A stretch of 64,000 nucleotides of DNA, from NCBI RefSeq assembly GCF_019303535.1, contig NZ_JACCIU010000001.1, positions 1,054,001 through 1,118,000 of the forward strand. Direction: 5' to 3'. Both the position numbers and the translations under genes were made by a program. How positions within the stretch are numbered: the stretch's first letter is position 1; each line of letters starts with the position of its first letter. Below are positions 37,372 to 46,669 of the stretch, piece by piece. The notes beneath the pieces were generated by a model. The model saw only the letters and a program-made list of their open reading frames with translations. It was not told where the DNA came from and did no database searches. The DNA comes from Lactobacillus sp. Sy-1. GTDB lineage: Bacteria; Bacillota; Bacilli; Lactobacillales; Lactobacillaceae.

Positions 37372-39066
37372 TTAACCGTGTTTCTTTTCGGAAGCCATCT
37401 TCAACATTTCACTAGCGTGTTCCAGGGTCAATTTTGTGACCTTCTTCCCGGCTAGCATTCTGGATAATTCGGTTACCTGTTGATCATGGTCTAGTTTTTT
37501 AATCGTGGTCTTCGTTCGGTCCTTAACCACCTGCTTACCAATAAAATAATGGTGATCACCAATTGCGGCTACCTGGGGCAAGTGGGTGATGCACAAAACC
37601 TGTTCGGTTTCAGCAATTGCACTGATTTTTTCAGCCATTGCCTGAGCCACCCGTCCACTGACTCCAGTATCCACTTCATCAAAAATAATGGAGGTAATGC
37701 CCTGGGAACTAACAAAAATGGTTTTAAGCGCTAACATGATCCGGGAAAGTTCCCCCCCAGAAGCAATCTTGGCTAGCTCGTGAAATCCTTCTCCGGGGTT
37801 GGTTTGAATGTAAAACTCAACCGTTTCAATCCCATTGCTAGTGTAGTGATGCGCCGGCAACGGTTTGAAATTAACCTCAAAACGGGTCTGCGCCATGTAA
37901 AGATCTGCTAATTGCTGGTGAATTGCCTTTTCCAGTTTAATCGCAGCTTGATGCCGAATTCGACTAAGTTGTTCGCCCAGCTGCTTTAGTTCATTTTCAA
38001 CGGTAGCCAATTGATTATCCAAGTCGTTACTATCACTTTGGTCCGCTTCCGTTTGTTTTAATTCCCGACTAATTTGATCGTAGTACTGAAAGATTTTTTC
38101 AATTGAATCTCCGTACTTGCGCTTTAGTTGGTAAATTAAATCCAGGCGTTCCTCAATTTCAGCTAACCGGTTTTCGTCAAATTCCTGTAAATCTGATTGG
38201 TGTGAAATTTGATTAGAAGCATCTTGAAGTGCGTAGTATGCATTTTGAATATCTGCACTGATTGCGTGGTAACTTTCATCATACTGTTCAATTGATTGCA
38301 TCGAGTTCATTGCATCACCAATCATGTCGATTGGACTCAAGGTATCGTCACCATTGATGTGAATAAAACTCCCCTTTAACGCATCGCTAATTTTTTGGTG
38401 GTTTAATAACTGGTCCCGTTCCCGGACCAATTCATCCTCTTCGGTTAACTGTAAATTTGCAGCTGCAATTTCATTAACTTGAAACTGAAGCATGTCGATA
38501 TGCTGGGCCCATTGTTGTTGATTACTATTTTTATCTTCAACCAGGCGTTTTAACTTTTTGAAGCGCCGGTAGCGTTCTTGATAATGTTCCAAGACCTGCT
38601 TGATGGGGCTCCCAATGAATTCATCTAACAAATGAAGGTGGCGTTCTGGGCGCAGTAACTCTTGATGGTCGTGTTGACCTTCGATATCAACGATTGTTTG
38701 GCCCACCCGTTTTAAGGTGTTTGTATTTACTAACATGCCGTTGATTCGACAAAGGTTCCGCCCATTCTGGGTGATTTCACGTTGTAAAATCACACTCCCG
38801 TCCTCATGGTCGACGCCAATTTCATCTAATAAGCGATAGGTCAGCCCTCCGGCAGGAAAAACGAACTGCCCCTGCAAAACTAACTTATCCGCTCCGGTTC
38901 TGATTAAGGACTTAGAGCCCCGACCACCAGCCAGTAATCCAATGGCATCCATCACAATTGATTTCCCGGCCCCGGTTTCACCAGTTAAGACGGTCATATG
39001 ATTTTCAAAATTGACCTCAATGTGGTCAATAATCGCTAAATTTTTAATGTTTAATTCCTGTAGCAA
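37372..39066 (-). CDS. recN: DNA repair protein RecN
   Basis: A 564-residue SMC-like ATPase. The N-terminal Walker A is LTGETGAGKSIVMDAIGLL, with VDIEGQHDHQELL in between and coiled-coil arms in the middle. The C-terminal signature is EGFHELAKIASGGELSRIMLAL and Walker B is SIIFDEVDTGVSG. It acts early at double-strand breaks. The start is TTG at 39066 after GGGGG. It follows argR, as in B. subtilis, with a hairpin terminator between them. Confidence 0.96.
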   Translation of the reverse strand: MLQELNIKNLAIIDHIEVNFENHMTVLTGETGAGKSIVMDAIGLLAGGRGSKSLIRTGADKLVLQGQFVFPAGGLTYRLLDEIGVDHEDGSVILQREITQNGRNLCRINGMLVNTNTLKRVGQTIVDIEGQHDHQELLRPERHLHLLDEFIGSPIKQVLEHYQERYRRFKKLKRLVEDKNSNQQQWAQHIDMLQFQVNEIAAANLQLTEEDELVRERDQLLNHQKISDALKGSFIHINGDDTLSPIDMIGDAMNSMQSIEQYDESYHAISADIQNAYYALQDASNQISHQSDLQEFDENRLAEIEERLDLIYQLKRKYGDSIEKIFQYYDQISRELKQTEADQSDSNDLDNQLATVENELKQLGEQLSRIRHQAAIKLEKAIHQQLADLYMAQTRFEVNFKPLPAHHYTSNGIETVEFYIQTNPGEGFHELAKIASGGELSRIMLALKTIFVSSQGITSIIFDEVDTGVSGRVAQAMAEKISAIAETEQVLCITHLPQVAAIGDHHYFIGKQVVKDRTKTTIKKLDHDQQVTELSRMLAGKKVTKLTLEHASEMLKMASEKKHG

Positions 39067-39086
39067 TGGAGAAATCCCCCTATACT

Positions 39087-39113
39087 AAAAAAAGACTTGT
39101 CACTAAGTCTTTT
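39087..39113 (-). terminator. Terminator after argR
   Basis: Minus-strand AAAGACTT pairs with AAGTCTTT around AGTGAC and is followed by TTTTTT. Overlaps the last base of argR. Confidence 0.7.
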
Positions 39114-39568
39114 CATTTTACCACTAGTTGATTCATTTTGTCTTTTAATTGAATGGCTGCCTGGTCAGATACGCAAATAATTAAAATTGTGTTGTCATCA
39201 CACAGCGTTCCAAAAATTTCATCGTAGTTCATTTTTTCGACCAACGAACTAATCACGGCCCCACTTCCTGGTGAAACCTTAATCAAAACGTTTTTATCCT
39301 GAACCGCAATTGAAATTAAAGAATCCGCAACTGCTTGTTGCAGTTTCTTTTCGATGTTAATCTTTTTTTCTTGCGGAAGGCTATACTTGTAGCCACCAGA
39401 ACGGGAGGGTACTTTTACTAACCGCATTTCCTTAATGTCTCGAGAGACCGTTGCCTGGGTTACCTTAACCCCGACTTCATCAAGCATCTTTACAAACTCA
39501 GCTTGATTTCGAATTGCTTCCTTACTAATTAACTGTTTGATCATGTGTTGTCGATCTCTTTTTTTCAT
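39113..39568 (-). CDS. argR: Arginine repressor ArgR/AhrC family
   Basis: 151 residues. An N-terminal winged helix contains QAEFVKMLDEVGVKVTQATVSRDI. The C-terminal arginine-binding and hexamerisation domain contains SPGSGAVISSLVEK and GTLCDDNTILIIC. It may control arginine metabolism; no arg genes occur in this window. The tlyA-argR-recN order is the standard Firmicutes arrangement. Confidence 0.94.
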   Translation of the reverse strand: MKKRDRQHMIKQLISKEAIRNQAEFVKMLDEVGVKVTQATVSRDIKEMRLVKVPSRSGGYKYSLPQEKKINIEKKLQQAVADSLISIAVQDKNVLIKVSPGSGAVISSLVEKMNYDEIFGTLCDDNTILIICVSDQAAIQLKDKMNQLVVK

Positions 39569-39588
39569 CTAAGAACCCCCCTTTACCG

Positions 39589-40407
39589 TTATTTTTTAAT
39601 ATTTAGTGCTTCATCCGCATTTTTTAGAACTTGATCGACAGAAACATCTGGTGAAATCGTTGGTTCAGTGACCGAGCGTAAGTGAATCAAAAATTCAATA
39701 TTCCCTTCGCCACCCTTAATTGGTGAAAAGTCTAGTCCTAATACCGAATAGCCACTTGCAACTGAAAACTGCACAATGTCATTTAAAACGTCAACGTGCA
39801 CTTGATGGTCACGGACAATTCCATGTTTGCCAACGTTTTCCCGGCCCGCTTCAAACTGAGGTTTCACTAGGGCAACCACTTCTCCATTCAGCTTAATAAT
39901 TTGCTTTAGTGGGGGCAAGATTAGGTGAAGCGAAATGAATGATACATCAATCGATGCGAATTCTGGTTGGCCAGCGGCAAAATCAGCTAGCTTACTATAA
40001 CGGAAGTTGGTGTGTTCCATTACGATTACCCGTGGGTCGTTGCGCAATTTCCAAACTAGTTGGTTGCTCCCCACATCCAGCGCATAGCTTTGGCTTGCGC
40101 CGGATTGTAGCATCACGTCCGTAAATCCACCGGTCGACGAACCAATATCTAACACCTTAAGGCCACTAACGTCAATTTTAAACACCCGCAGGGCCTTTTC
40201 TAACTTCAAGCCCCCCCGGCTAACGTAGGGTAATGCCTTGCCCTTTAAATGTAACTTAGTATCAACCGGGATCCGTTCCCCCGGCTTATCCAAGCGTTCT
40301 TCATTTTTACCTAGAACTTCGCCAGCCATAATGGCCCGTTTTGCTTTTTCGCGGGAATCAAATAGTCCCTGCGCAACTAGTAAAATATCTACTCTCTGTT
40401 TTTCCAT
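39589..40407 (-). CDS. tlyA: TlyA family rRNA (cytidine-2'-O) methyltransferase
   Basis: 272 residues. An N-terminal S4 RNA-binding domain (RVDILLVAQGLFDSREKAKR) is followed by a FtsJ-like Rossmann methyltransferase domain with VLDIGSSTGGFTDVMLQSGA and ALVKPQFEAG. In other bacteria it 2'-O-methylates rRNA; older annotation calls it a haemolysin. It sits between ispA and argR. Confidence 0.93.
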   Translation of the reverse strand: MEKQRVDILLVAQGLFDSREKAKRAIMAGEVLGKNEERLDKPGERIPVDTKLHLKGKALPYVSRGGLKLEKALRVFKIDVSGLKVLDIGSSTGGFTDVMLQSGASQSYALDVGSNQLVWKLRNDPRVIVMEHTNFRYSKLADFAAGQPEFASIDVSFISLHLILPPLKQIIKLNGEVVALVKPQFEAGRENVGKHGIVRDHQVHVDVLNDIVQFSVASGYSVLGLDFSPIKGGEGNIEFLIHLRSVTEPTISPDVSVDQVLKNADEALNIKK

Positions 40408-40423
40408 TTATTTCTATGCTCCA

Positions 40424-41308
40424 TTAAAATTGAAAATATGAAAAGAAGGCCGATAATAAGCTAACATCAACTTGGTTTTCATCTTGCATCCGGGCCAGGG
40501 CCGCCTGACCATTCTGAATCGTGGTTTCCAGTTCCTGATAGGAGCGGTCTAGACCCATTAAATTCGGATAGGTGTTTTTGACTGCATCTTGATGGACCGG
40601 CTTGCCAAGGTGTTCAGCACTACTGGTAACATCCAAGATATCATCGTAAATTTGAAATGCGAGGCCGAATGCATCCGCAAACTGGGTTAATTCAGCTTTA
40701 TACGCAAGGTTGTCGGTAATAAGCATCCCGGCAGTCACCGCGTATAAAATTAAGTCCCCCGTCTTGTGACGGTGCAGACGCTTTAACTCTGCTAACCCCA
40801 ACTGATGGTTTTCAAAGTTAATATCATCTGCTTGGCCAGCTACCATTCCAGCCGGTCCAGCCAGGCGGCTTAATGCGGTTACTAAATTGACCTTGGTTTG
40901 AGCTGGCAGTGAATTGTCAACCAACCATTGAAACGCAAGCGTCAATAGTCCATCCCCAGCTAAAGTGGCCATTCCAGCACCAAATTTAACGTGGTTGGTG
41001 GGTTTGCCCCGCCTTAAGTCATCATTATCCATTGCGGGTAAGTCGTCATGAATTAACGAATACGTATGCAATAGTTCAACTGCACAGGCGGCTTTCATCT
41101 GTGATGGTGCAACCTGACCACTTAGCGTTTGAATCACCGCAATCGTCAGTAATGGTCGCAGCCGTTTGCCACCCGCAGCAACTGAATACAGCATTGAATC
41201 AGCCAACTCTGGTTGGTCAACGTCATTTGGAAGCTGTTCAACCAAAAGGGTGTTAATCAACGGCTTAAACTGATTTTCAAACGTTGCTAATTGATTATCA
41301 ATCCCCAT
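40424..41308 (-). CDS. ispA: Polyprenyl (farnesyl/geranyl) diphosphate synthase
   Basis: 294 residues. The first aspartate-rich motif is DDLPAMDNDDLRRGKPT (the DDxxxxD form found in short-chain bacterial synthases), and the second is DDILDVTSSAEHLGKP. GGKRLRPLL near residue 51 binds IPP. It condenses DMAPP and IPP, the products of fni upstream in metabolism, to C15 precursors for undecaprenyl phosphate. It is part of the folD-xseA-xseB-ispA-tlyA unit, two bases after xseB. Confidence 0.95.
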   Translation of the reverse strand: MGIDNQLATFENQFKPLINTLLVEQLPNDVDQPELADSMLYSVAAGGKRLRPLLTIAVIQTLSGQVAPSQMKAACAVELLHTYSLIHDDLPAMDNDDLRRGKPTNHVKFGAGMATLAGDGLLTLAFQWLVDNSLPAQTKVNLVTALSRLAGPAGMVAGQADDINFENHQLGLAELKRLHRHKTGDLILYAVTAGMLITDNLAYKAELTQFADAFGLAFQIYDDILDVTSSAEHLGKPVHQDAVKNTYPNLMGLDRSYQELETTIQNGQAALARMQDENQVDVSLLSAFFSYFQF

Positions 41309-41310
41309 TT

Positions 41311-41538
41311 TTAATTCCCCTGGTCGCGGTCAAATGGTTCTTCTTGGTTATTGGCATTCATAACCTTAGTTAACTTGTTTTCTGCATTGTTTAAGGTTGC
41401 TTGTAGTTCGCTGCTGAGTTGGACGCCAGCTTGGAACTGTTTTAAAGCCTGTTCCAGTGGGACGTTCCCCTGTTCTAGTTGTTGAACAATTTGTTCTAGT
41501 TTTTGCATATTTTGCTCAAATGATGGTTGATCAGTCAT
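41311..41538 (-). CDS. xseB: Exodeoxyribonuclease VII small subunit
   Basis: 75 residues with the XseB pattern SFEQNMQKLEQIVQQLEQG and PLEQALKQFQAGV. It forms a complex with XseA. The longest frame extends upstream into xseA, but AAGGAG lies about ten bases before ATG 41538. The gene overlaps xseA by eight bases, which implies coupled translation. Confidence 0.95.
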   Translation of the reverse strand: MTDQPSFEQNMQKLEQIVQQLEQGNVPLEQALKQFQAGVQLSSELQATLNNAENKLTKVMNANNQEEPFDRDQGN

Positions 41539-42889
41539 TATTTTTTCGCTCCTTAACTTCAATCTGCTTAATTTGGGCCTTCGCGTTTCCGTCGATAAAC
41601 CCGAGGGTAATTTGATCATCAACCCGTAGTTCACTTGCGGTTTTAATCACGTGGTCATCCTTGGAAACGTATGAATAACCACGACCCATAATCTGCAGTG
41701 GGCTGAGGTGGTCCAAAGCGTTCACAACGCGTTTAAAGTGGTTTTGCTTATCATTCAATTGATTGATAATGGCACTGCGCAACCGTTCATCCAACCATTT
41801 TAACTGGTTGCCTTGGTTTTGAATTAGCCCCATTGGGCTTTGCGCCCGAAGGTCATAATTTAATTTTTGCAGGATGTTTTGCTCGTCATTTAATAGGCCC
41901 TTAAAGGCGGCGTTCAAGCGTTGATTAAGATTATCAAGGTGTTGAACGTAAGCCTCATATAGTCTCTCTGGTTGTTTAAAGACATAGGACGCTTGCACAT
42001 TCGCAAGGCGTTGTTGGTAATTAAATAAGAGGTTGCGAAACGCCACCAGGGTGCGATCATGGAGCTGATTTAAATTAATCAATACCTGGGAAAGCTTTGG
42101 CACTGCTTCCTCGGCCGCTGCAGTCGGAGTCGCAGCCCGCATATCAGCAACGTAGTCGGCAATGGTCGTATCGGTCTCATGTCCCACTGAAGAAATGATT
42201 GGAATTTGGCTATTATAAATAGCCCGCGCCACCCGTTCTTCGTTAAATGGCCACAAATCTTCGATGGAGCCACCCCCACGACCAATAATTAACGTATCGT
42301 AATTCCCCAACGCATTAACCCGTTCAATCTGGGTAACAATATCATCAGCTGCTTTATCTCCCTGTACAACGGCTGGAAATAGGACAATTTGGGCAATGGG
42401 ATAGCGCCTTCTAACGGTCGTGATAATATCCTTAATCACGGCTCCGCTTTCGGATGTTACAACCGCAATTCGTTTTGGATAATTAGGAATTGGTTGCTTA
42501 TGGGCCGGGTCAAACAAGCCCTCACTCGCTAAGCGTTTTTTTAGTTGCTCAAACGCCTGATAAAGCGCACCAATCCCATCTGGCTCAATTCTTTTAATGT
42601 AGAGCTGGTAATTCCCACCAACTTCGTACACTGAAATCCGTCCAGATGCATTGACCTTCATGCCCTCTTCTAATTCAAAAGGAACCTTATCAAAATCTGA
42701 TTTCCACATCATAACATTAATCTTGGTTTTATCATCCTTGAGTGAAAAGTATTGATGCTTCGGGCGCCGGCGAAAATTAGAGATTTCACCGGTAATATAA
42801 ACGTGCTCTAGGTATGGATCAACGTCAAATTTGCGCTTAATGTAGCCAGTAAACGCAGAAACTGACAGATATTCAGGATTAGTGGTCAT
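41531..42889 (-). CDS. xseA: Exodeoxyribonuclease VII large subunit
   Basis: 452 residues. An N-terminal OB fold (YLSVSAFTGYIKRKFD, VYITGEISNFRR) precedes the nuclease domain with VVTSESGAVIKDI, IIGRGGGSIEDLWPFNEE and SVGHETDTTIADYVADMRAATPTAAAE; a C-terminal coiled coil follows. It degrades single-stranded DNA. GGAG eight bases upstream supports ATG 42889, 11 bases inside folD, over GTG 42898. Confidence 0.96.
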   Translation of the reverse strand: MTTNPEYLSVSAFTGYIKRKFDVDPYLEHVYITGEISNFRRRPKHQYFSLKDDKTKINVMMWKSDFDKVPFELEEGMKVNASGRISVYEVGGNYQLYIKRIEPDGIGALYQAFEQLKKRLASEGLFDPAHKQPIPNYPKRIAVVTSESGAVIKDIITTVRRRYPIAQIVLFPAVVQGDKAADDIVTQIERVNALGNYDTLIIGRGGGSIEDLWPFNEERVARAIYNSQIPIISSVGHETDTTIADYVADMRAATPTAAAEEAVPKLSQVLINLNQLHDRTLVAFRNLLFNYQQRLANVQASYVFKQPERLYEAYVQHLDNLNQRLNAAFKGLLNDEQNILQKLNYDLRAQSPMGLIQNQGNQLKWLDERLRSAIINQLNDKQNHFKRVVNALDHLSPLQIMGRGYSYVSKDDHVIKTASELRVDDQITLGFIDGNAKAQIKQIEVKERKNND

Positions 42890-43742
42890 CCTTAGCACTC
42901 CAAGTTGCTAATTCAACGGTTTGCCGCATTAAAATTGCAATCGTCATTGGACCAACCCCACCGGGAACTGGGGTGATGTAGCCAGCTACTTTTTCAGCGG
43001 AATCATAGTCAACATCCCCAACTAACTTACCGGCTTCGTTTAAGTTTTGGCCCACATCAATCACAGTGGCCCCCACCTTTAAGTCGTCCCCAGATACCAT
43101 GTGTAACTTCCCAGTTGCAGCAATCACAATGTCTGCTTGCTTAATGAAGCTTTTGGAATCTTCTGAGTAGTGATTCAATACGGTTACAGTAGCATTAGCG
43201 TTAATCAATAGTGCTGCCATTGGCCGCCCCACAATTGAACTTCTTCCAATTACAACTGCCTTTTTACCGGTCAGGTCAATTTGGTATTCTTCAAACATGG
43301 CCATGACCCCCTTAGGAGTACATGCAACGGGGTAGTGTTTGGGTTCATTTAAAAACAAGTTTCCGACATTAACGGGGTGGAAACCATCAACGTCTTTCTC
43401 AGGTTTAATCGTTCTAGTAATTAGTTGTTCATCAATGTGCTTAGGAAGTGGTGATTGAACCAAAATCCCATCAACTGTGGGGTCTTCGTTATATTGATTA
43501 ACCACCTTTAGGAGTTCAGTTTGCGTTGTTTCAGCCGGAAGGTGGTTCACAATGGATTCAATTCCTAATTGTTCGGCCTTCTTATGCTTGTTTCGTACGT
43601 ACCGAGCACTGGCCTGGTCATCCCCAACTAAAATTACCGCTAAACATGGTTTAATCCCTAAACTATGTAATTCGGTCACCATTTGTTTAGTTTCATCATT
43701 AGTCTTTTTTGCCAACGCTCTTCCATCAATAATTTGTGCCAT
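42879..43742 (-). CDS. folD: Methylene-THF dehydrogenase / methenyl-THF cyclohydrolase
   Basis: 287 residues. Visible are the family signature GILVQSPLPKH, KDVDGFHPVNVGNL, VVIGRSSIVGRPMAALL and the C-terminal TPVPGGVGPMTIAILM. It supplies 10-formyl-THF for purines and for fmt. It heads a unit running to argR. It has its own extended -10 promoter and lies after the nusB terminator. Confidence 0.97.
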   Translation of the reverse strand: MAQIIDGRALAKKTNDETKQMVTELHSLGIKPCLAVILVGDDQASARYVRNKHKKAEQLGIESIVNHLPAETTQTELLKVVNQYNEDPTVDGILVQSPLPKHIDEQLITRTIKPEKDVDGFHPVNVGNLFLNEPKHYPVACTPKGVMAMFEEYQIDLTGKKAVVIGRSSIVGRPMAALLINANATVTVLNHYSEDSKSFIKQADIVIAATGKLHMVSGDDLKVGATVIDVGQNLNEAGKLVGDVDYDSAEKVAGYITPVPGGVGPMTIAILMRQTVELATWSAKDDH

Positions 43743-43798
43743 GCTTCAATTCAACCCCTTGTTTTTTATGAACAATTTAAATTTTACAATCTCTTTTT

Positions 43799-43807
43799 AT
43801 TTTAGCA
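43799..43807 (-). promoter_or_regulatory. Extended -10 promoter of folD
   Basis: Minus-strand TGCTAAAAT (plus 43799-43807) lies about 57 bases before the folD ATG. No good -35 is visible. Confidence 0.45.
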
Positions 43808-43823
43808 TACCAATGATTATTTT

Positions 43824-43856
43824 AAAAAAGGATTCGTACCCAGTACGAATCCTTTA
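43824..43856 (-). terminator. Terminator after nusB
   Basis: Minus-strand GGATTCGTAC pairs with GTACGAATCC around a three-base loop, followed by TTTTTT. Confidence 0.85.
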
Positions 43857-43892
43857 TAACAAAATTAAATTATTATTAATTTAGTAATATCG

Positions 43893-44294
43893 TTAACCCT
43901 CAACAATGTGTGAAAGCACGCCACTAACAAAGCGACGAGAGCGATCATCACTATACTTTTTGGTTAATTCGATTGCTTCATTAACAGCTACTTTATCAGG
44001 AATATCGTCAACGTAATCATGTTCGTAGAATGCAATGCGTAGGACGATTAAATCCACCTTTGCAATTCTACCAATCGACCACTTCTGACCTAGGTATTCA
44101 CTAATTTGTGAATCTAATTCTGATTGGTGTTCAATAACTCCATCAACTAACTGACGGAGAAATTCAGGATATTCAGCCTCGTCATCCTTAACGATTGCAT
44201 GGAAAAAACTTTCCTTGTCAGTTTCTTGATTTGCATTGATTGCAAACAAAGTCTGAAAAGCAAGCTCTCTAATTTGATGTCGATTTAAACTCAC
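43893..44294 (-). CDS. nusB: Transcription antitermination factor NusB
   Basis: 133 residues, all-alpha NusB fold. It begins (GTG) MSLNRHQIRELAFQTLFA and ends with the conserved VNEAIELTKKYSDDRSRRFVSGVL. With S10 (NusE) it binds boxA during rRNA transcription. It lies two bases after asp23 in the efp-asp23-nusB unit. Confidence 0.95.
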   Translation of the reverse strand: MSLNRHQIRELAFQTLFAINANQETDKESFFHAIVKDDEAEYPEFLRQLVDGVIEHQSELDSQISEYLGQKWSIGRIAKVDLIVLRIAFYEHDYVDDIPDKVAVNEAIELTKKYSDDRSRRFVSGVLSHIVEG

Positions 44295-44296
44295 TT

Positions 44297-44731
44297 TTAC
44301 TCACCCTTACTGTTATCGTTATCCGCAAATAAATCATCAGGATCAATTTTGCTTTCAGAATGAGCATGAACAATCCCTTCAATATGAACGTTTACATCTA
44401 AAACATCCAATTCGGTCATAAACAAGAGTTGTTGTTTGACCTTATCTTGGATTTCTAACGCTACCTTGGGAACTGAAACTCCGTAGTCAACATAGACATA
44501 GATATCAACGCTAACTTGGTCCTGATCATTAAAGGAAAGTTTAATCCCCTTTCCAAAATCCTTGTGACCGAATAGTTCGTTTACCCCGGTGGCAAATGAA
44601 CCTTGCATCCGTTCAACTCCAGGGACCTTAACAGCGGCAATGCTGGCAATGATTTCCAGTACCCGTGGGGCAATATGAATCGAACCCGCACTTTGCTTGT
44701 TGCCCTTTAATAAAGTATTACTCTCTGCCAT
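44297..44731 (-). CDS. Asp23/Gls24 family envelope stress response protein (YqhY-like)
   Basis: 144 residues. Family features are GSIHIAPRVLEIIASIAAVKVPGV, SVDIYVYVDYGVSVPKVALEIQ and VNVHIEGIVHA, then an acidic tail. The B. subtilis relative YqhY lies in the same place near nusB and folD and has been linked to fatty acid synthesis control. ATG 44731 follows AAAGG by about ten bases. Confidence 0.92.
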   Translation of the reverse strand: MAESNTLLKGNKQSAGSIHIAPRVLEIIASIAAVKVPGVERMQGSFATGVNELFGHKDFGKGIKLSFNDQDQVSVDIYVYVDYGVSVPKVALEIQDKVKQQLLFMTELDVLDVNVHIEGIVHAHSESKIDPDDLFADNDNSKGE

Positions 44732-44772
44732 AAATATCACCCTTTCATTAAATGCCGGTATTGATATTGTAA

Positions 44773-45336
44773 TTAAGCTCTGGAGATATAAGTCCCATCA
44801 GTGGTGTTAATTGTTAACTTGTCTCCTGAGTTCACGAAAAATGGAACTTGAACAACTAATCCAGTTGTCATCGTAGCAGGCTTGGAACCACCAGAAGCAG
44901 TGTTTCCCTTAATACTTGGTTCAGTATCAGCAACTTCTAAAACAACCGTATTTGGTAGTTCAACTCCGAGAGTTTCGCTTCCGTATTGAACAACGTTAAC
45001 TTCCATATTTTCTTGAAGGTAATTCATTTCTTGTTCAATTTGGTTTTCTGGAATGGTAATTTGTTCGTAAGTGTCCATATCCATAAATACGCAACCGGTT
45101 GGGTCTCCGTAAAGGTATTGCATCTTTCTAGTGGTAATTGGTGCTTGTTCCATCTTAGCACCAGCCCGGAAAGTCTTATCTTGAACGGCACCAGTTCTTA
45201 AGTTCTTTAATTTTGAACGAACAAAAGCGCCTCCTTTACCAGGCTTAACGTGTTGGAAACTGATGATTTTCCAAATTGCGTTATCCACCTCAATTGTTAA
45301 ACCGTTCTTAAATTGTGCAGTCGAAATTGTAGCCAT
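44773..45336 (-). CDS. efp: Elongation factor P
   Basis: 187 residues with three beta domains. Domain I includes [22 protein letters not shown], with the tip Lys in the KPGKGGAF loop; [15 protein letters not shown] marks domain II. It relieves ribosome stalling at polyproline. A longer frame reaches 45438, but AGGAGG sits about eight bases before ATG 45336 ([16 protein letters not shown]), the family's normal start. Confidence 0.97.
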   Translation of the reverse strand: MATISTAQFKNGLTIEVDNAIWKIISFQHVKPGKGGAFVRSKLKNLRTGAVQDKTFRAGAKMEQAPITTRKMQYLYGDPTGCVFMDMDTYEQITIPENQIEQEMNYLQENMEVNVVQYGSETLGVELPNTVVLEVADTEPSIKGNTASGGSKPATMTTGLVVQVPFFVNSGDKLTINTTDGTYISRA

Positions 45337-45391
45337 TGTTATTCCTCCTATAGTAAAAAACAATGATATCCCTATCTTGATTATCTTAAAT

Positions 45392-45400
45392 ATTATAACA
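45392..45400 (-). promoter_or_regulatory. Extended -10 promoter of efp-asp23-nusB
   Basis: Minus-strand TGTTATAAT (plus 45392-45400), about 55 bases before the efp ATG. The -35 is poor. Confidence 0.55.
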
Positions 45401-45440
45401 TACTTAGTCTTAGTTTGATTACTAAGTCCCAATAACAAAA

Positions 45441-45468
45441 TAAAAAGGAGCCCATAAGGCTCCTTAGG
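45441..45468 (-). terminator. Terminator after rpmA
   Basis: Minus-strand AAGGAGCC pairs with GGCTCCTT around a five-base loop, followed by TTTTTA. Confidence 0.85.
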
Positions 45469-45483
45469 TATCTTTTGTCCGTA

Positions 45484-45780
45484 TTATTTAGCGACAGCTT
45501 CAGATACTGGGTATACTGAAACTTGACGACGGTTACGGCCTAAACGTTCAAACTTAACGATCCCGTCAGCAAGAGCAAATAAAGTGTCATCGCCACCACG
45601 CTTAACGTTTACACCTGGGTAGATGTGAGTACCACGTTGACGGTAGATGATTGCGCCCTTGGTAGCTAAACCACCATCAGGAATCTTAGTTCCTAGACGA
45701 CGACCAGCTGAGTCACGACCATTAGCAGTTGAACCTCCCCCTTTATGGTGAGAGAAGAATTGTAAGTTCATTTCTAACAT
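45484..45780 (-). CDS. rpmA: 50S ribosomal protein L27 (with cleaved N-terminal extension)
   Basis: 98 residues. It starts [17 protein letters not shown]. In Firmicutes the first nine residues are removed by Prp between F9 and the residue before HHKGGG, exposing the N-terminus that reaches the peptidyl transferase centre. The rest, [12 protein letters not shown] and [12 protein letters not shown], is standard L27. It follows prp by 25 bases in the rplU-prp-rpmA unit. Confidence 0.97.
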   Translation of the reverse strand: MLEMNLQFFSHHKGGGSTANGRDSAGRRLGTKIPDGGLATKGAIIYRQRGTHIYPGVNVKRGGDDTLFALADGIVKFERLGRNRRQVSVYPVSEAVAK

Positions 45781-45805
45781 TTGATTACACCTCCACGGAT
45801 GGAAT

Positions 45806-46141
45806 TTATTGATTTATTTTTAAATTAACGTATTGCGAATAAATTTTCGCAATGTCAGCCATCCCCAATTCAAACGCTGCAAGCAACGTCTGAGCCTTCA
45901 ATGACTGTTCATGATTATTAATGGCTGGGAGCTTGACGATCAATAAACCGCCATTCACGGAGTCGCTTTGGACATCCGGGATAACTCCAGCAACAGTCTG
46001 CAACGCATTCGTCGTTGTAATCGACAAAGCGGAAACCGCTGAACAAACAATATCTTGACCATATTCACCCGAATCAGCATGACCTGTTAATTCAAAGGCG
46101 GTAATCAAATCACCATGATAATGAATCATTGCTTGTATCAT
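45806..46141 (-). CDS. prp: Ribosomal-processing cysteine protease Prp
   Basis: 111 residues of the YsxB/Prp family. The catalytic pair is His21 in [10 protein letters not shown] and Cys33 in [10 protein letters not shown]. It cleaves the extension of L27 made by the next gene. Position between rplU and rpmA is invariant in Firmicutes. GGGAG six bases before ATG 46141 supports this start. Confidence 0.95.
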   Translation of the reverse strand: MIQAMIHYHGDLITAFELTGHADSGEYGQDIVCSAVSALSITTTNALQTVAGVIPDVQSDSVNGGLLIVKLPAINNHEQSLKAQTLLAAFELGMADIAKIYSQYVNLKINQ

Positions 46142-46156
46142 TAATAGCTCCCTTAA

Positions 46157-46465
46157 TTAAGCCTTAATGGAGTCAATCTTAACCTTAGTATAAGGTTGTC
46201 TATGACCCTTCTTGGATTGGGAACCCTTCTTTGGCTTGTATCTGAAGATAGTAATCTTCTTTTCACGACCTTGCTTTTCAACAGTTCCTGAAACTGAAGC
46301 ACCATCAACTAGTGGAGCCCCAACCTTAGCTGAGTCACCACCAACAAATACAACCTTGTCAAAGGTAACCTTGTCACCTTCGTTAGCGTTTAACTTTTCA
46401 ACGAAGATTGATTCACCTTCAGCAACCTTGTATTGCTTACCACCTGTAATAATAATTGCGTACAT
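46157..46465 (-). CDS. rplU: 50S ribosomal protein L21
   Basis: 102 residues, full length. Signature stretches are [17 protein letters not shown] and the C-terminal [26 protein letters not shown] is about eight bases from ATG 46465. First gene of rplU-prp-rpmA, preceded by an L21-type leader and a promoter. Confidence 0.97.
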   Translation of the reverse strand: MYAIIITGGKQYKVAEGESIFVEKLNANEGDKVTFDKVVFVGGDSAKVGAPLVDGASVSGTVEKQGREKKITIFRYKPKKGSQSKKGHRQPYTKVKIDSIKA

Positions 46466-46585
46466 CTATGTGCACCTCCTTAAATAATTTGCTTAGACTC
46501 GCCGAAATTAAGCGTCACATTAAGCGAACTTAATACTTAAATCGTGCGGTTGTAGCTGTGGAAGTCCACAAATACAACAGTGATT
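46466..46585 (-). promoter_or_regulatory. Probable L21 leader RNA
   Basis: About 120 bases between promoter and rplU form possible stems and contain ACCGCACGATTT and CGCTTAAT elements similar in layout to the Firmicutes L21 leader found before rplU. Judged by position and by eye only. Confidence 0.45.
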
Positions 46586-46615
46586 AGTATAACCCACTTA
46601 AAGAACCTAAGTCAA
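46586..46615 (-). promoter_or_regulatory. Promoter of rplU-prp-rpmA
   Basis: Minus-strand TTGACT (plus 46610-46615), 18-base spacer, TATACT (plus 46586-46591). Confidence 0.7.
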
Positions 46616-46618
46616 GCA

Positions 46619-46656
46619 ACAAAAAAACATTAACCCAAAAAGGTTAATGTTTTTTA
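46619..46656 (-). terminator. Terminator of the tRNA-Arg transcript
   Basis: ACATTAACC pairs with GGTTAATGT around a CAAAAA loop, with A and T tracts on both sides. Confidence 0.85.
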
Positions 46657-46669
46657 ATGCTATCTTTAG

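Noticed and set aside
45337-45438. 34-residue N-terminal extension of elongation factor P
   Set aside because: It covers the efp promoter and leader; AGGAGG is positioned for ATG 45336.
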